Shown: positions 1 through 4,858 of the stretch, piece after piece
Position numbering within the stretch: position 1 is the stretch's first letter
Layout of the letters: every line of letters starts with the position of its first letter
Origin: URNF01 sp045543675
GTDB lineage: Bacteria; Bacillota; Clostridia; Oscillospirales; Acutalibacteraceae
NCBI GenBank assembly: GCA_045543675.1
Contig: JAZPXM010000194.1
Location: forward strand, 1 to 11,631
Reading direction: 5' to 3'
Length of the DNA: 11,631 nucleotides
The notes under the pieces: generated by a model
Databases searched by the model: none
Told to the model about the DNA's origin: nothing
Seen by the model: only the letters and a program-made list of their open reading frames with translations
Program-made: the position numbers and the translations under genes

Positions 1-31
1 AGAGTTCTAAAATATTTAAAACTAAAACAAA

Positions 32-54
32 AAAGCACCCTTTTGGGTGCTTTC
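32..54 (-). terminator. Rho-independent terminator downstream of the tRNA-Ser fragment
   Basis: A 9-bp stem (AAAGCACCC at 32-40 with GGGTGCTTT at 45-53) closes a TTTT loop. Read leftward, it is followed by a T-rich tract (complement of 25-34), so it would terminate transcription coming from the tRNA side. The rightward strand also has a short T run. It probably is the host's own terminator for the tRNA gene, left outside the integrated element. Confidence 0.8.
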
Positions 55-60
55 TTGTTT

Positions 61-119
61 TGGCGGAGTAGAAGAGACTTGAACTCTTGCGCCGGTTACC
101 CGACCTACGCCCTTAGCAG
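61..119 (-). other. tRNA-Ser(GCU) 3' fragment, probable phage attachment site (att)
   Basis: Read leftward from 119 this is the 3' part of a class II tRNA: anticodon loop CTGCTAA (anticodon GCT), the 3' strand of the anticodon stem GGGCG, a long variable arm (GTCGG, loop GTAA, CCGGC), the T arm (AAGAG, loop TTCAAGT, CTCTT), the acceptor strand CTACTCC, a discriminator G and an encoded CCA. The 5' half is missing: bases 120-124 pair only imperfectly with GGGCG, and no GGAGTAG acceptor strand or D arm lies beyond. The integrase gene ends 41 bp away. Phages often integrate into tRNA 3' ends, keeping an identical 3' segment at one junction, so this is most simply the duplicated att at the integrase end. 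Whether the window is an integrated prophage or an attP-containing free form cannot be told without the other end. Confidence 0.85.
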
Positions 120-159
120 TGGCACTTTCGTGTGTCGCAAACCGTTGAAAGTACTGGTG

Positions 160-1308
160 CTATTGGCTTTTTGATGGTTGAATGTTGGTGGTGGAAACTG
201 CATTATACGCTTCGTTCGCTGCCTCTAAAAGGGGCGTCGTATCCATATGCACGTACCTCTGCGTAGTAGTTGTTTTGGCGTGGCGCATAACGTCCTTTAT
301 CTTCAGTAACGGGGTTTCGGCAAGTGCAAGTGTGGTTGCAGTTGTATGACGGCAACTATATGGCTTCAGCTCTTTTCGTAGTTGATACCGTTCTATCATT
401 GCGCGAAATTCGGCGTAAAAAGCATCGCGTCGATACGGCAAAACCTTGCCATCCGATAACGCATTATCACAAAGTTGACGTGCAACTGGCAGAATGACAT
501 CGGGCAATATGATCGGTGTGGTTTTGCGGACTTTTGTTTTTATACCGCACCCGGATATTGTCTGTTTGTCGAAATCAACCATAGAAGTATAAAGTCCGCA
601 AAGTTCTCCGGGCATCATACCCGTGTATATCATTAGCAGAGTATATCCACAGATAATGTCACCACTTCCCCACCCTTGCCATAACGTGACAATTTCTTGA
701 TCGTTGAACGGTACGGTAGGTTTTTCATCCAAACGCGGCAGCACGATATATTCTGCCAAATTTACCTGCACCACCTGCGCCGCTACTGCACGTTTATACA
801 ACCGCGACAGCAGTGTTTTCATATCACGAGCGGGATAGAACGTCGGCGCTTGTTCATCAACGATATCCTGCAGGTCGTCGATATTCAAAAGCGATATATC
901 AATATAAGCGATTTCTTCCAACTTTTTACGGGCAGTGCGGTAATGTCCTTGCTTGCTCGCAGAAAGTTGGCCGAGCGCCGCCTTGGAGAAGGATAGCCAC
1001 AGGTCGTCTATGGTTGTCATACCTCGGCCGCCGCTTCGCTCGGTCTTTAATTGTGGCAGCGCTTCCAAGGCGGCGGTTTTTGTTTTGAAACCGCCGCGGG
1101 TAATGCGCACGGGGCGCATTACGCCGTCTTTATTTGGTTTGTGACCTATGACGGTTTCGGCGGTCCAAGTTTTTCCGCGCTTATATACGGTGCCCGTACC
1201 GTTTCCACGCCTTTTGGGCGTGCGGGGCTTGGCTTCTTGCTTTACACCGCAATGCGGGCAGAATGCGAAACCGTCTTCTATATTCTGTTTACATTTGCGG
1301 CAGAGCAT
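160..1308 (-). CDS. int: Tyrosine recombinase / phage integrase with N-terminal zinc ribbon
   Basis: Site-specific integrase that would join the element to the tRNA-Ser att site beside its 3' end. The start has AAGGAG about 6 bp upstream. Residues 3-20 form a zinc ribbon (C3, C6, C17, C20). A basic arm-binding region (GTGTVYKRGKTW, 37-48) follows, then a core-binding helical region and the catalytic domain from about 200. Visible catalytic elements are the beta-hairpin lysine (near K257/K259), R320, H343 and the nucleophile Y352 in QRYVH. The position normally held by the first catalytic Arg (TG-x-R) reads TGMM (M232), and the usual HxxR reads YSCR (Y317). I recall similar TGMMPGEL and PYSCRHT motifs in Clostridia prophage integrases, so this probably is an active subfamily rather than a dead copy. 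It lies 14 bp downstream of the membrane protein gene and is probably cotranscribed with it. Confidence 0.95.
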   Translation of the reverse strand: MLCRKCKQNIEDGFAFCPHCGVKQEAKPRTPKRRGNGTGTVYKRGKTWTAETVIGHKPNKDGVMRPVRITRGGFKTKTAALEALPQLKTERSGGRGMTTIDDLWLSFSKAALGQLSASKQGHYRTARKKLEEIAYIDISLLNIDDLQDIVDEQAPTFYPARDMKTLLSRLYKRAVAAQVVQVNLAEYIVLPRLDEKPTVPFNDQEIVTLWQGWGSGDIICGYTLLMIYTGMMPGELCGLYTSMVDFDKQTISGCGIKTKVRKTTPIILPDVILPVARQLCDNALSDGKVLPYRRDAFYAEFRAMIERYQLRKELKPYSCRHTTATTLALAETPLLKIKDVMRHAKTTTTQRYVHMDTTPLLEAANEAYNAVSTTNIQPSKSQ

Positions 1309-1322
1309 AGGTTTCTCCTTTT

Positions 1323-2402
1323 TTAATCAATATAGGATTTGTATTCTTGCACAATTTCTTGAAAAAACGCCCGGGTGGTATTAACCATAGTGAAGTGTTT
1401 GACCGCTTGGTGCTGCTTTTGTAAATGCGATGTATCTTCCTGCACGGCATCTAATTCTTGGCTTTCAAGTGATGCAATTGTGTTGCACACCCACGTTCTT
1501 ATCAAAGTAATTTGAGAAGAAACAAAACGCGTTTTTTTCTCGAAATATAAATTAACTATATCCTCATCGTCAGGTAAGTTCTCGGCGTTTAAAAAAATAT
1601 CAGGCAACAAGAGTTTAATAAAAAGGATCAAATTTTCGTGATCGTTTGCAGAAACGTTAGGAAACTCGTTATATAGATCATTTACCGTTTCGGCAACATA
1701 TTCAGCGGGGCTTTTATTCACAAAATATTCAATATAACATAAGCCGACGGCAAACAGCAGTTCTTTTTCTGTTAACGATTTGTAAGAATCCAAGTTTTTA
1801 ATGGTGTGATACATTACAGTAATGCAATCTGTTACTACTACTATTTTCCTTTCGTCCGACATTTTATGGAGCGCTACGCTTTCAGCACGAACCGCTTCCA
1901 GTTCTTCCTTTTGTTCTTTTTCGCGTTCTTTCTCCCGTAGGTATTTCCTTCGGATATATGTTTCTGAAAAATGTTGCAAAAAAAGTTTGAATATTTCGTC
2001 TTTTTTATATACGGGATCATCGTCATCGCACATAGCGTTCAAAGCGGGTATGTTGATGCGTTTTTCGTCTAATAATTCCGTATACACATCTATCACAAAG
2101 TCCGTTTTGTCTCTCAAATTTCGACTAAGCGGCATTGCAAAAAAGAGTACGGAAAGCAAATACAAGACAAAAGGTCCAGGGTTAAAAAATAAAATACTGA
2201 TAGGAATTTCTAAAACAAGCAGCACCCAAAACGCAATAGTGCATTTTTTCTTTTCTTTTTCATCTTTCGCCCAAAAGAGTTTTTCGCCGTCGCGGTCTAT
2301 AACACGGTAAATTTCAAATATCTGTAATAAGTGAATTTTATTGTTCCGAGAGTGCCAATACGGTTTTAGAAATTGATGATAATATAAAAGCGCAAGTAAC
2401 AT
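1323..2402 (-). CDS. Hypothetical membrane-anchored coiled-coil protein
   Basis: I do not recognise this 359-residue protein. It has a short hydrophobic N-terminus, then two adjacent hydrophobic segments at about 54-73 and 75-91, probably a membrane hairpin. Next comes a soluble part with a DDDD cluster (about 126-129) and a highly charged Lys/Glu coiled-coil stretch (about 151-186). The C-terminal half is helical with no motif I can name. The start is supported by GGAG 8 bp upstream. It sits between the immunity region and the integrase, transcribed with the integrase, which is a common place for lysogenic-conversion or superinfection-exclusion genes. That role is only a positional inference. 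It is A+T richer than the replication genes to the right. Confidence 0.8.
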   Translation of the reverse strand: MLLALLYYHQFLKPYWHSRNNKIHLLQIFEIYRVIDRDGEKLFWAKDEKEKKKCTIAFWVLLVLEIPISILFFNPGPFVLYLLSVLFFAMPLSRNLRDKTDFVIDVYTELLDEKRINIPALNAMCDDDDPVYKKDEIFKLFLQHFSETYIRRKYLREKEREKEQKEELEAVRAESVALHKMSDERKIVVVTDCITVMYHTIKNLDSYKSLTEKELLFAVGLCYIEYFVNKSPAEYVAETVNDLYNEFPNVSANDHENLILFIKLLLPDIFLNAENLPDDEDIVNLYFEKKTRFVSSQITLIRTWVCNTIASLESQELDAVQEDTSHLQKQHQAVKHFTMVNTTRAFFQEIVQEYKSYID

Positions 2403-2542
2403 ATAAAAATCTCCACACTATAAGCTCTTTGTTTTTGAAATTAAAACATATCACATTCCCCGAGCGGGTTATGTGGATTGGTAAATATTGCCTATAAAAT
2501 TTTGTCGAAAAACCTTTACAATGGAACGTGGAGGTGTTCGAC

Positions 2543-3106
2543 ATGAACTATAAAAAATATCAAAATGCGCGGGATACCGCGTGGAAGATCCTTTTGGATC
2601 TAAAGGTGACGGAACTGCCGGTATCGACTACGGCAATCTGCAGGCGGCTGGGCGTCACCGTGAAGGTTGGCGAACTGTCCGGGGACAGTGACGGGCAGAG
2701 CACGATTATCCTTGGTAAACCGTACATACTTGTACGAGCGGGGTGTTCGTCGGAACGGCAGCGTTTTACGGTGGCGCACGAACTCGGGCACATTCTTGCC
2801 GGGCACGTAGGCCGTTTTGAGCTGGTTAACCGCGAGCCATCGCCGAGCGACAACCCTATTGAACAAGAAGCGAACGTGTTTGCGTCGCGCTTGCTTGCTC
2901 CTGCCTGCGTGTTATGGGGATGCAACGTTCGGACCACTGAAGACATACAGCGGTTGTGCCATATCAGCCACGAAGCAGCGGCATACCGTATGCAACGTAT
3001 GCGGATACTGTATGAGCGGAACCGTTTCCTAACATCGCCACTCGAACGAGCGGTATATGCGCAGTTTCGCGATTACATAGCAGCACACCGTATCGATAGA
3101 CGTTAA
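2543..3106 (+). CDS. immA: ImmA/IrrE family metallopeptidase (anti-repressor protease)
   Basis: Zinc metallopeptidase of the ImmA/IrrE (COG2856) family. The active-site helix is HELGH (H79, E80, H83) preceded by FTVA, and the probable third ligand is E109 in EQEANVFASRLL, typical of the family. In ICEBs1 and phi105-type elements ImmA cleaves the ImmR/CI repressor to trigger induction; the repressor next door lacks a self-cleavage domain, which fits. I chose the ATG at 2543 because GGAGG at 2530-2534 gives 8-bp spacing; an in-frame GTG at 2528 would overlap that site. The gene converges on the repressor and their stop codons share bases, whereas ImmR/ImmA pairs are usually codirectional. Confidence 0.92.
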   Translation: MNYKKYQNARDTAWKILLDLKVTELPVSTTAICRRLGVTVKVGELSGDSDGQSTIILGKPYILVRAGCSSERQRFTVAHELGHILAGHVGRFELVNREPSPSDNPIEQEANVFASRLLAPACVLWGCNVRTTEDIQRLCHISHEAAAYRMQRMRILYERNRFLTSPLERAVYAQFRDYIAAHRIDRR

Positions 3107-3462
3107 TCTTCAAACTCCGGCATTTGTTCTATCATCCGACGCAGCAGGTCCGCCTGCTCGTCGGTGAGTTGCCGTTCAATAAACGTACCGTCCCTGCCGG
3201 CAATGCGGACGGTATTTTCTTTTTGCCCTTCACCATTCACGGTGGAGGGTTTTATTCTTTGGTCAGTCTCACCACGCAGGTACTCCACGGATACGCCAAG
3301 AAATTCAGCAATGCCGTGAAGGTATTTTCTATAGGACGTATTTCTCCCAGACTGCCAATTGCCAAAAGCGGAGCTTACTAAGCCCAAATAATTAGTTAGG
3401 TCTATTTTCTTCTTGTTTTGGTTTTTTAATTCTAAGATGATTCTTTCTAATGTCACATCCAT
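3103..3462 (-). CDS. CI/ImmR-like XRE-family repressor
   Basis: A 119-residue DNA-binding protein with an N-terminal helix-turn-helix of the XRE/Cro-CI type (about residues 5-62, ending in GVSVEYLRG, the usual C-terminal signature of the fold). A linker and a short acidic C-terminal helix (LTDEQADLLRRMIEQM) follow. There is no S24/LexA-like autoprotease domain, so inactivation presumably depends on the convergent ImmA protease. The start at 3462 is supported by AAAGGAG 8 bp upstream; an upstream in-frame ATG at 3528 would run through the operator and has no ribosome site. Its promoter and operator O1 lie directly upstream. It is most likely the lysogeny repressor acting on O1-O3. Confidence 0.9.
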   Translation of the reverse strand: MDVTLERIILELKNQNKKKIDLTNYLGLVSSAFGNWQSGRNTSYRKYLHGIAEFLGVSVEYLRGETDQRIKPSTVNGEGQKENTVRIAGRDGTFIERQLTDEQADLLRRMIEQMPEFED

Positions 3463-3481
3463 ATTGCACACTCCTTTTTTG

Positions 3482-3510
3482 CTAATATCGCACAAACGAG
3501 CGATAGAAAA
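3482..3510 (-). promoter_or_regulatory. Probable repressor promoter (leftward)
   Basis: Read leftward there is a -10 TATTAG (3482-3487) and, 17 bp upstream, a weak -35 TTTTCT (3505-3510). The spacer is occupied by operator O1, the same geometry as in the rightward promoter. The predicted start near 3475 leaves a very short leader just covering the ribosome site of the repressor gene. The weak -35 fits an autoregulated maintenance promoter. Confidence 0.5.
3486..3505. promoter_or_regulatory. CI-type operator O1
   Basis: TATCGCACAAACGAGCGATA is a 20-bp near-perfect dyad (half-site TATCGCWC). It lies in the spacer of the leftward repressor promoter, so binding would give autoregulation. Confidence 0.75.
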
Positions 3511-3529
3511 ACTGTGCAAAGGTAACAAA

Positions 3530-3549
3530 TATCGCTCATTTGAGATATT
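3530..3549. promoter_or_regulatory. CI-type operator O2 (degenerate right half)
   Basis: TATCGCTCATTTGAGATATT keeps the TATCGCTC left half and the central A/T-rich core, but its right half is imperfect (GAGATATT instead of GAGCGATA). Its centre lies 44 bp from O1 and 30 bp from O3, close to whole helical turns, which would allow cooperative binding. Confidence 0.65.
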
Positions 3550-3554
3550 TAATA

Positions 3555-3583
3555 TTGACTTTCGCTCAAATGTGCGATATTAT
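3555..3583 (+). promoter_or_regulatory. Strong early rightward promoter (PR-like)
   Basis: -35 TTGACT (3555-3560), a 17-bp spacer and -10 TATTAT (3578-3583), a good sigma-70/sigma-A match. The predicted start is near 3590. Operator O3 fills the spacer, so repressor binding would exclude RNA polymerase. The first thing transcribed is the gene-free structured stretch 3590-3879, not an ORF. Confidence 0.8.
3560..3579. promoter_or_regulatory. CI-type operator O3 inside the PR-like spacer
   Basis: TTTCGCTCAAATGTGCGATA is a 20-bp dyad with one mismatch, matching the O1 half-sites. It covers the -35/-10 spacer of the rightward promoter. Confidence 0.78.
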
Positions 3584-3605
3584 GTACTTGCACGTAGCGG
3601 TGCGG

Positions 3606-3621
3606 ACAAGCACACAAATGT
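3606..3621 (+). promoter_or_regulatory. Candidate operator OC of the second (Cro-like) regulator
   Basis: ACAAGCACACAAATGT differs at one base from the ACAAGCGCACAAATGT half-site found at OB near 3941 (minus strand), and shares 13 of 14 bases with OA. It lies about 16-31 bp downstream of the predicted rightward start, where a bound Cro-like protein could repress that promoter. Confidence 0.5.
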
Positions 3622-3780
3622 TTTGCACGGGTCTTAGGCGGATGGGTGTCTGGATCTACCCATCCGCCGCAGATACGGTTTCCCGCTGAGACGGTCGAAG
3701 CACATTGTCGCCTTTGATTAGTACGACGTGCGGAGATATCCAGCTCTCCTTGTCACCGGCTCAATGCTTGTAGTACGTAT

Positions 3781-3861
3781 CTAACCCATCAAGCATTGTC
3801 CCTCATGTTGAGAGGGGGCGGAACGGGAAGGTCTCATAAGAGTGCTAAGAAGCTTCTCCAT
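3781..3861 (-). CDS. Possible 26-residue peptide antisense to structured RNA 1
   Basis: ATG at 3861 is preceded by GGGGGGTGATCTC, which matches the 16S-complementary AAGGAGGTGATC with a single mismatch, an exceptionally strong ribosome site. The reading frame is 26 codons (starts MEKLLSTLM, ends CLMG), not hydrophobic and like nothing I recognise. It would be the first ORF on a transcript from the leftward promoter at 3916-3944. Equally, the ORF could be a by-product of the RNA structure on the other strand. Confidence 0.25.
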   Translation of the reverse strand: MEKLLSTLMRPSRSAPSQHEGQCLMG

Positions 3862-3879
3862 GAGATCACCCCCCTTTTT
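3825..3879 (+). terminator. Terminator-like end of structured RNA 1
   Basis: The stem GGTCTCAT/ATGAGATC (one G-U pair) can extend through GGG (3825-3827) with CCC (3869-3871), and is followed by CCC and TTTTT (3875-3879). The C-run separates the stem from the U-tract more than in a textbook terminator, so efficiency is uncertain. It could serve as an attenuator before the gene at 3971. Confidence 0.5.
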
Positions 3880-3883
3880 ATAT

Positions 3884-3911
3884 TTACAAGCGCACAAATA
3901 TGCGCTTGTAA
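3884..3911. promoter_or_regulatory. Operator OA, perfect 11-bp inverted repeat
   Basis: TTACAAGCGCA (3884-3894) and TGCGCTTGTAA (3901-3911) form a perfect dyad around CAAATA. It differs from the CI-type sites in its outer arms but shares the CGCACAAAT core. It lies 60 bp before the Cro-like gene and is probably its autoregulatory site. It could also fold as a hairpin in RNA. Confidence 0.65.
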
Positions 3912-3915
3912 GGTT

Positions 3916-3944
3916 ATTATTGCACACATTTGTGCGCTTGTCAA
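3916..3944 (-). promoter_or_regulatory. Leftward promoter with operator OB in its spacer
   Basis: Read leftward: consensus -35 TTGACA (3939-3944), 17-bp spacer, -10 AATAAT (3916-3921). The spacer carries ACAAGCGCACAAATGT (complement of 3926-3941), an inverted copy of the OA half-site. A transcript from here would run antisense through structured RNA 1 towards the repressor gene, reminiscent of the lambda PRE arrangement. A possible rightward -10 (TATTAT, 3915-3920) overlaps it, without a good -35. Confidence 0.5.
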
Positions 3945-3970
3945 TCTTTTAAGCGAAAGAAGGTCGTTAA

Positions 3971-4171
3971 ATGGAAGCGTGGATCAGCGACGTGGTGGGC
4001 CGTATGCACGTTCATAACGTCAAGCAGGCAGAAATTGCGGCACATATGGGTGTGCGGCGAGAGCACGTAAATAAAATCCTTTCGGGGCGGTTGGCACCGA
4101 AAGGGGCACGCGAGCGGATTGTCGCCGCTTTGGATGAAATCATCCAACAACGCGAGCAACAAACAGCGTGA
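3971..4171 (+). CDS. Cro-like XRE-family regulator (66 aa)
   Basis: A small protein that is almost entirely one helix-turn-helix domain: VKQAEIAAHMGVRREHVNKILSG (residues 17-39) carries the classic helix-turn-helix pattern, followed by an arginine/glutamate-rich helix. Start ATG at 3971, with AAGAAGG about 7 bp upstream. It is the first protein gene to the right of the PR-like promoter and structured RNA 1, which is the cro position. Operators OA and OB lie in the 87 bp before it and OC near the PR start, so it probably controls its own synthesis and early transcription. The gene after it starts 18 bp downstream. Confidence 0.85.
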   Translation: MEAWISDVVGRMHVHNVKQAEIAAHMGVRREHVNKILSGRLAPKGARERIVAALDEIIQQREQQTA

Positions 4172-4189
4172 ACGTAAGGGGGTGAGAAT

Positions 4190-4357
4190 ATGGAAGAACA
4201 GATCAAAAAAAGGCAGCACATCACCGTTGAGATTCTAAAAATTTTAGAAGCGAACGGGTGCACTGCCGCAGAAGCACTTGAAATTCTTGATTTTTCAAAA
4301 AAAACCGTTGTGTTGACCGCAAAGGTCAATGCGGATTGGCCAAGGGATAATGCTTAA
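4190..4357 (+). CDS. Small hypothetical protein (55 aa)
   Basis: I recognise no family. The product starts MEEQIKKRQHIT and ends NADWPRDNA; it is helical and charged, and the middle (GCTAAEALEILDFSKKTV) could form a helical hairpin. It is a credible gene because a very strong ribosome site (GGGGGTGAG, 4178-4186) precedes ATG at 4190 and it follows the Cro-like gene by 18 bp, so the two are probably cotranscribed. Its TAA overlaps the stop codon of the convergent gene 4354-4518 by sharing TTAA. Confidence 0.7.
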   Translation: MEEQIKKRQHITVEILKILEANGCTAAEALEILDFSKKTVVLTAKVNADWPRDNA

Positions 4358-4518
4358 GTTCTTGGCTGCTTTTCTAACTCGCGAATGACTTTGTCTAACT
4401 TTTCTGACAAGTTGCTCAAGGAACATCCAACGGTTACGCCCATCATGGACGGAACTGCACGTGCGAATTGGCAGTCGCTACGGCAGGAACCTTGGGTAAA
4501 CGGACAATAGTTTGGCAT
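4354..4518 (-). CDS. Small Cys-rich phage protein (54 aa)
   Basis: The protein starts MPNYCPFTQGSCRSDCQFA: three cysteines in a C-x6-C-x3-C pattern plus one later (GCSL), then a charged amphipathic C-terminal helix (LSEKLDKVIRELEK). This arrangement resembles small Cys-rich proteins that recur in Clostridia prophages, possibly metal binding, with no known function. The start at 4518 is set by AAAGGATG about 8 bp upstream; an in-frame ATG at 4569 would include the gene's own promoter. It is transcribed against its neighbours from the promoter at 4541-4569. Confidence 0.72.
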   Translation of the reverse strand: MPNYCPFTQGSCRSDCQFARAVPSMMGVTVGCSLSNLSEKLDKVIRELEKQPRT

Positions 4519-4540
4519 ATTTTCACATCCTTTCGGTACC

Positions 4541-4569
4541 AATATAGCACGAAAGTGTGTGAAAGTCAA
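4541..4569 (-). promoter_or_regulatory. Strong leftward promoter of the Cys-rich gene
   Basis: Read leftward: -35 TTGACT (4564-4569), 17-bp spacer, -10 TATATT (4541-4546). The predicted start near 4534 leaves a leader of about 16 nt before the ATG at 4518, just enough for the ribosome site. The small gene therefore has its own transcription unit. Confidence 0.7.
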
Positions 4570-4581
4570 AACGTGTATATT

Positions 4582-4829
4582 CCGCTGGTCTGCCTATTGC
4601 GGGGACGGAGTCGTTGTGATGAAAAGGTCGTGTTGCTGTCTGTGCGCCAAGGGCGGCGCGAAGTTGTAGTAAGCCCGTCGACTTTATGACAACACACGTC
4701 TTTTTCGTCGGGAGTTCCACACGGTCGTTTACTGACTCCAACCAACGACCGACGTGGGTCGGTGGATGGTGGCCGACGTACTCCGATTCCCGCGGTAGGC
4801 AGAGCGGCGGAAACCCCTATAGGCAGGGG
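4582..4829 (+). ncRNA. Candidate structured RNA 2, possibly a regulatory leader for the gene at 4859
   Basis: This gene-free stretch is closed by a long interrupted helix on the plus strand: 4582-4586/4803-4807, 4590-4603/4789-4802 (14 bp with two G-U), 4606-4611/4780-4785, and 4612-4616/4774-4778 (one G-U). All three G-U pairs would be A-C mismatches on the opposite strand, so plus-strand RNA is favoured. Inner hairpins include 4644-4648/4655-4659, 4723-4729/4744-4750 and 4748-4753/4758-4763; the last two exclude each other. CTGCCTAT (4590-4597) can instead pair with ATAGGCAG (4819-4826). ACCCCT (4813-4818) can pair with AGGGGT (4847-4852) in the next gene's ribosome site. A possible -10 (TATATT, 4576-4581) lacks a clear -35. 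I do not recognise the family. Confidence 0.6.
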
Positions 4830-4858
4830 AACTGAAAACAGAAGAAAGGGGTGACAGG

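Larger units (their letters stand above)
3590..3879 (+). ncRNA. Candidate structured RNA 1 or structured early leader
   Basis: About 290 bases with no credible rightward gene, transcribed from the PR-like promoter. Stems on the plus strand: 3637-3647/3658-3668 (11 bp), 3678-3682/3688-3692, 3700-3703+3707-3710/3724-3731, 3732-3736/3745-3749, 3762-3770/3790-3798 (9 bp), 3800-3804/3812-3816, and 3830-3837/3860-3867, followed by a C-run and TTTTT. AGATACG (3671-3677) can also pair with CGTATCT (3776-3782), which sits in the loop of the 9-bp hairpin, suggesting a pseudoknot. Two stems contain G-U pairs that would be A-C mismatches on the other strand, favouring plus-strand RNA. I do not recognise the family. 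It may be an independent small RNA or an attenuating leader for the Cro-like gene. Confidence 0.6.

Noticed and set aside
123..132. CACTTTCGTG also appears inverted at 4549-4558
   Set aside because: Only ten bases, present twice, one copy in an unrelated context; no evidence that it is an operator.
697..1384. Several overlapping rightward ORFs of 63-99 codons
   Set aside because: They lie antisense inside the integrase gene, have no ribosome sites, and encode no recognisable protein.
2338..2544. Leftward ORF of 68 codons between the two divergent units
   Set aside because: It runs across the intergenic region into both neighbours and has no ribosome site; the better explanation is promoter DNA.
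3796..4017. Rightward ORF of 73 codons over the RNA 1 end and operators
   Set aside because: Its frame crosses the terminator-like structure and the start of the Cro-like gene, without a ribosome site or protein-like composition.
3590..4829. CRISPR array, retron msr-msd or diversity-generating template
   Set aside because: There are no regularly spaced direct repeats, and no reverse transcriptase or cas gene in the window.
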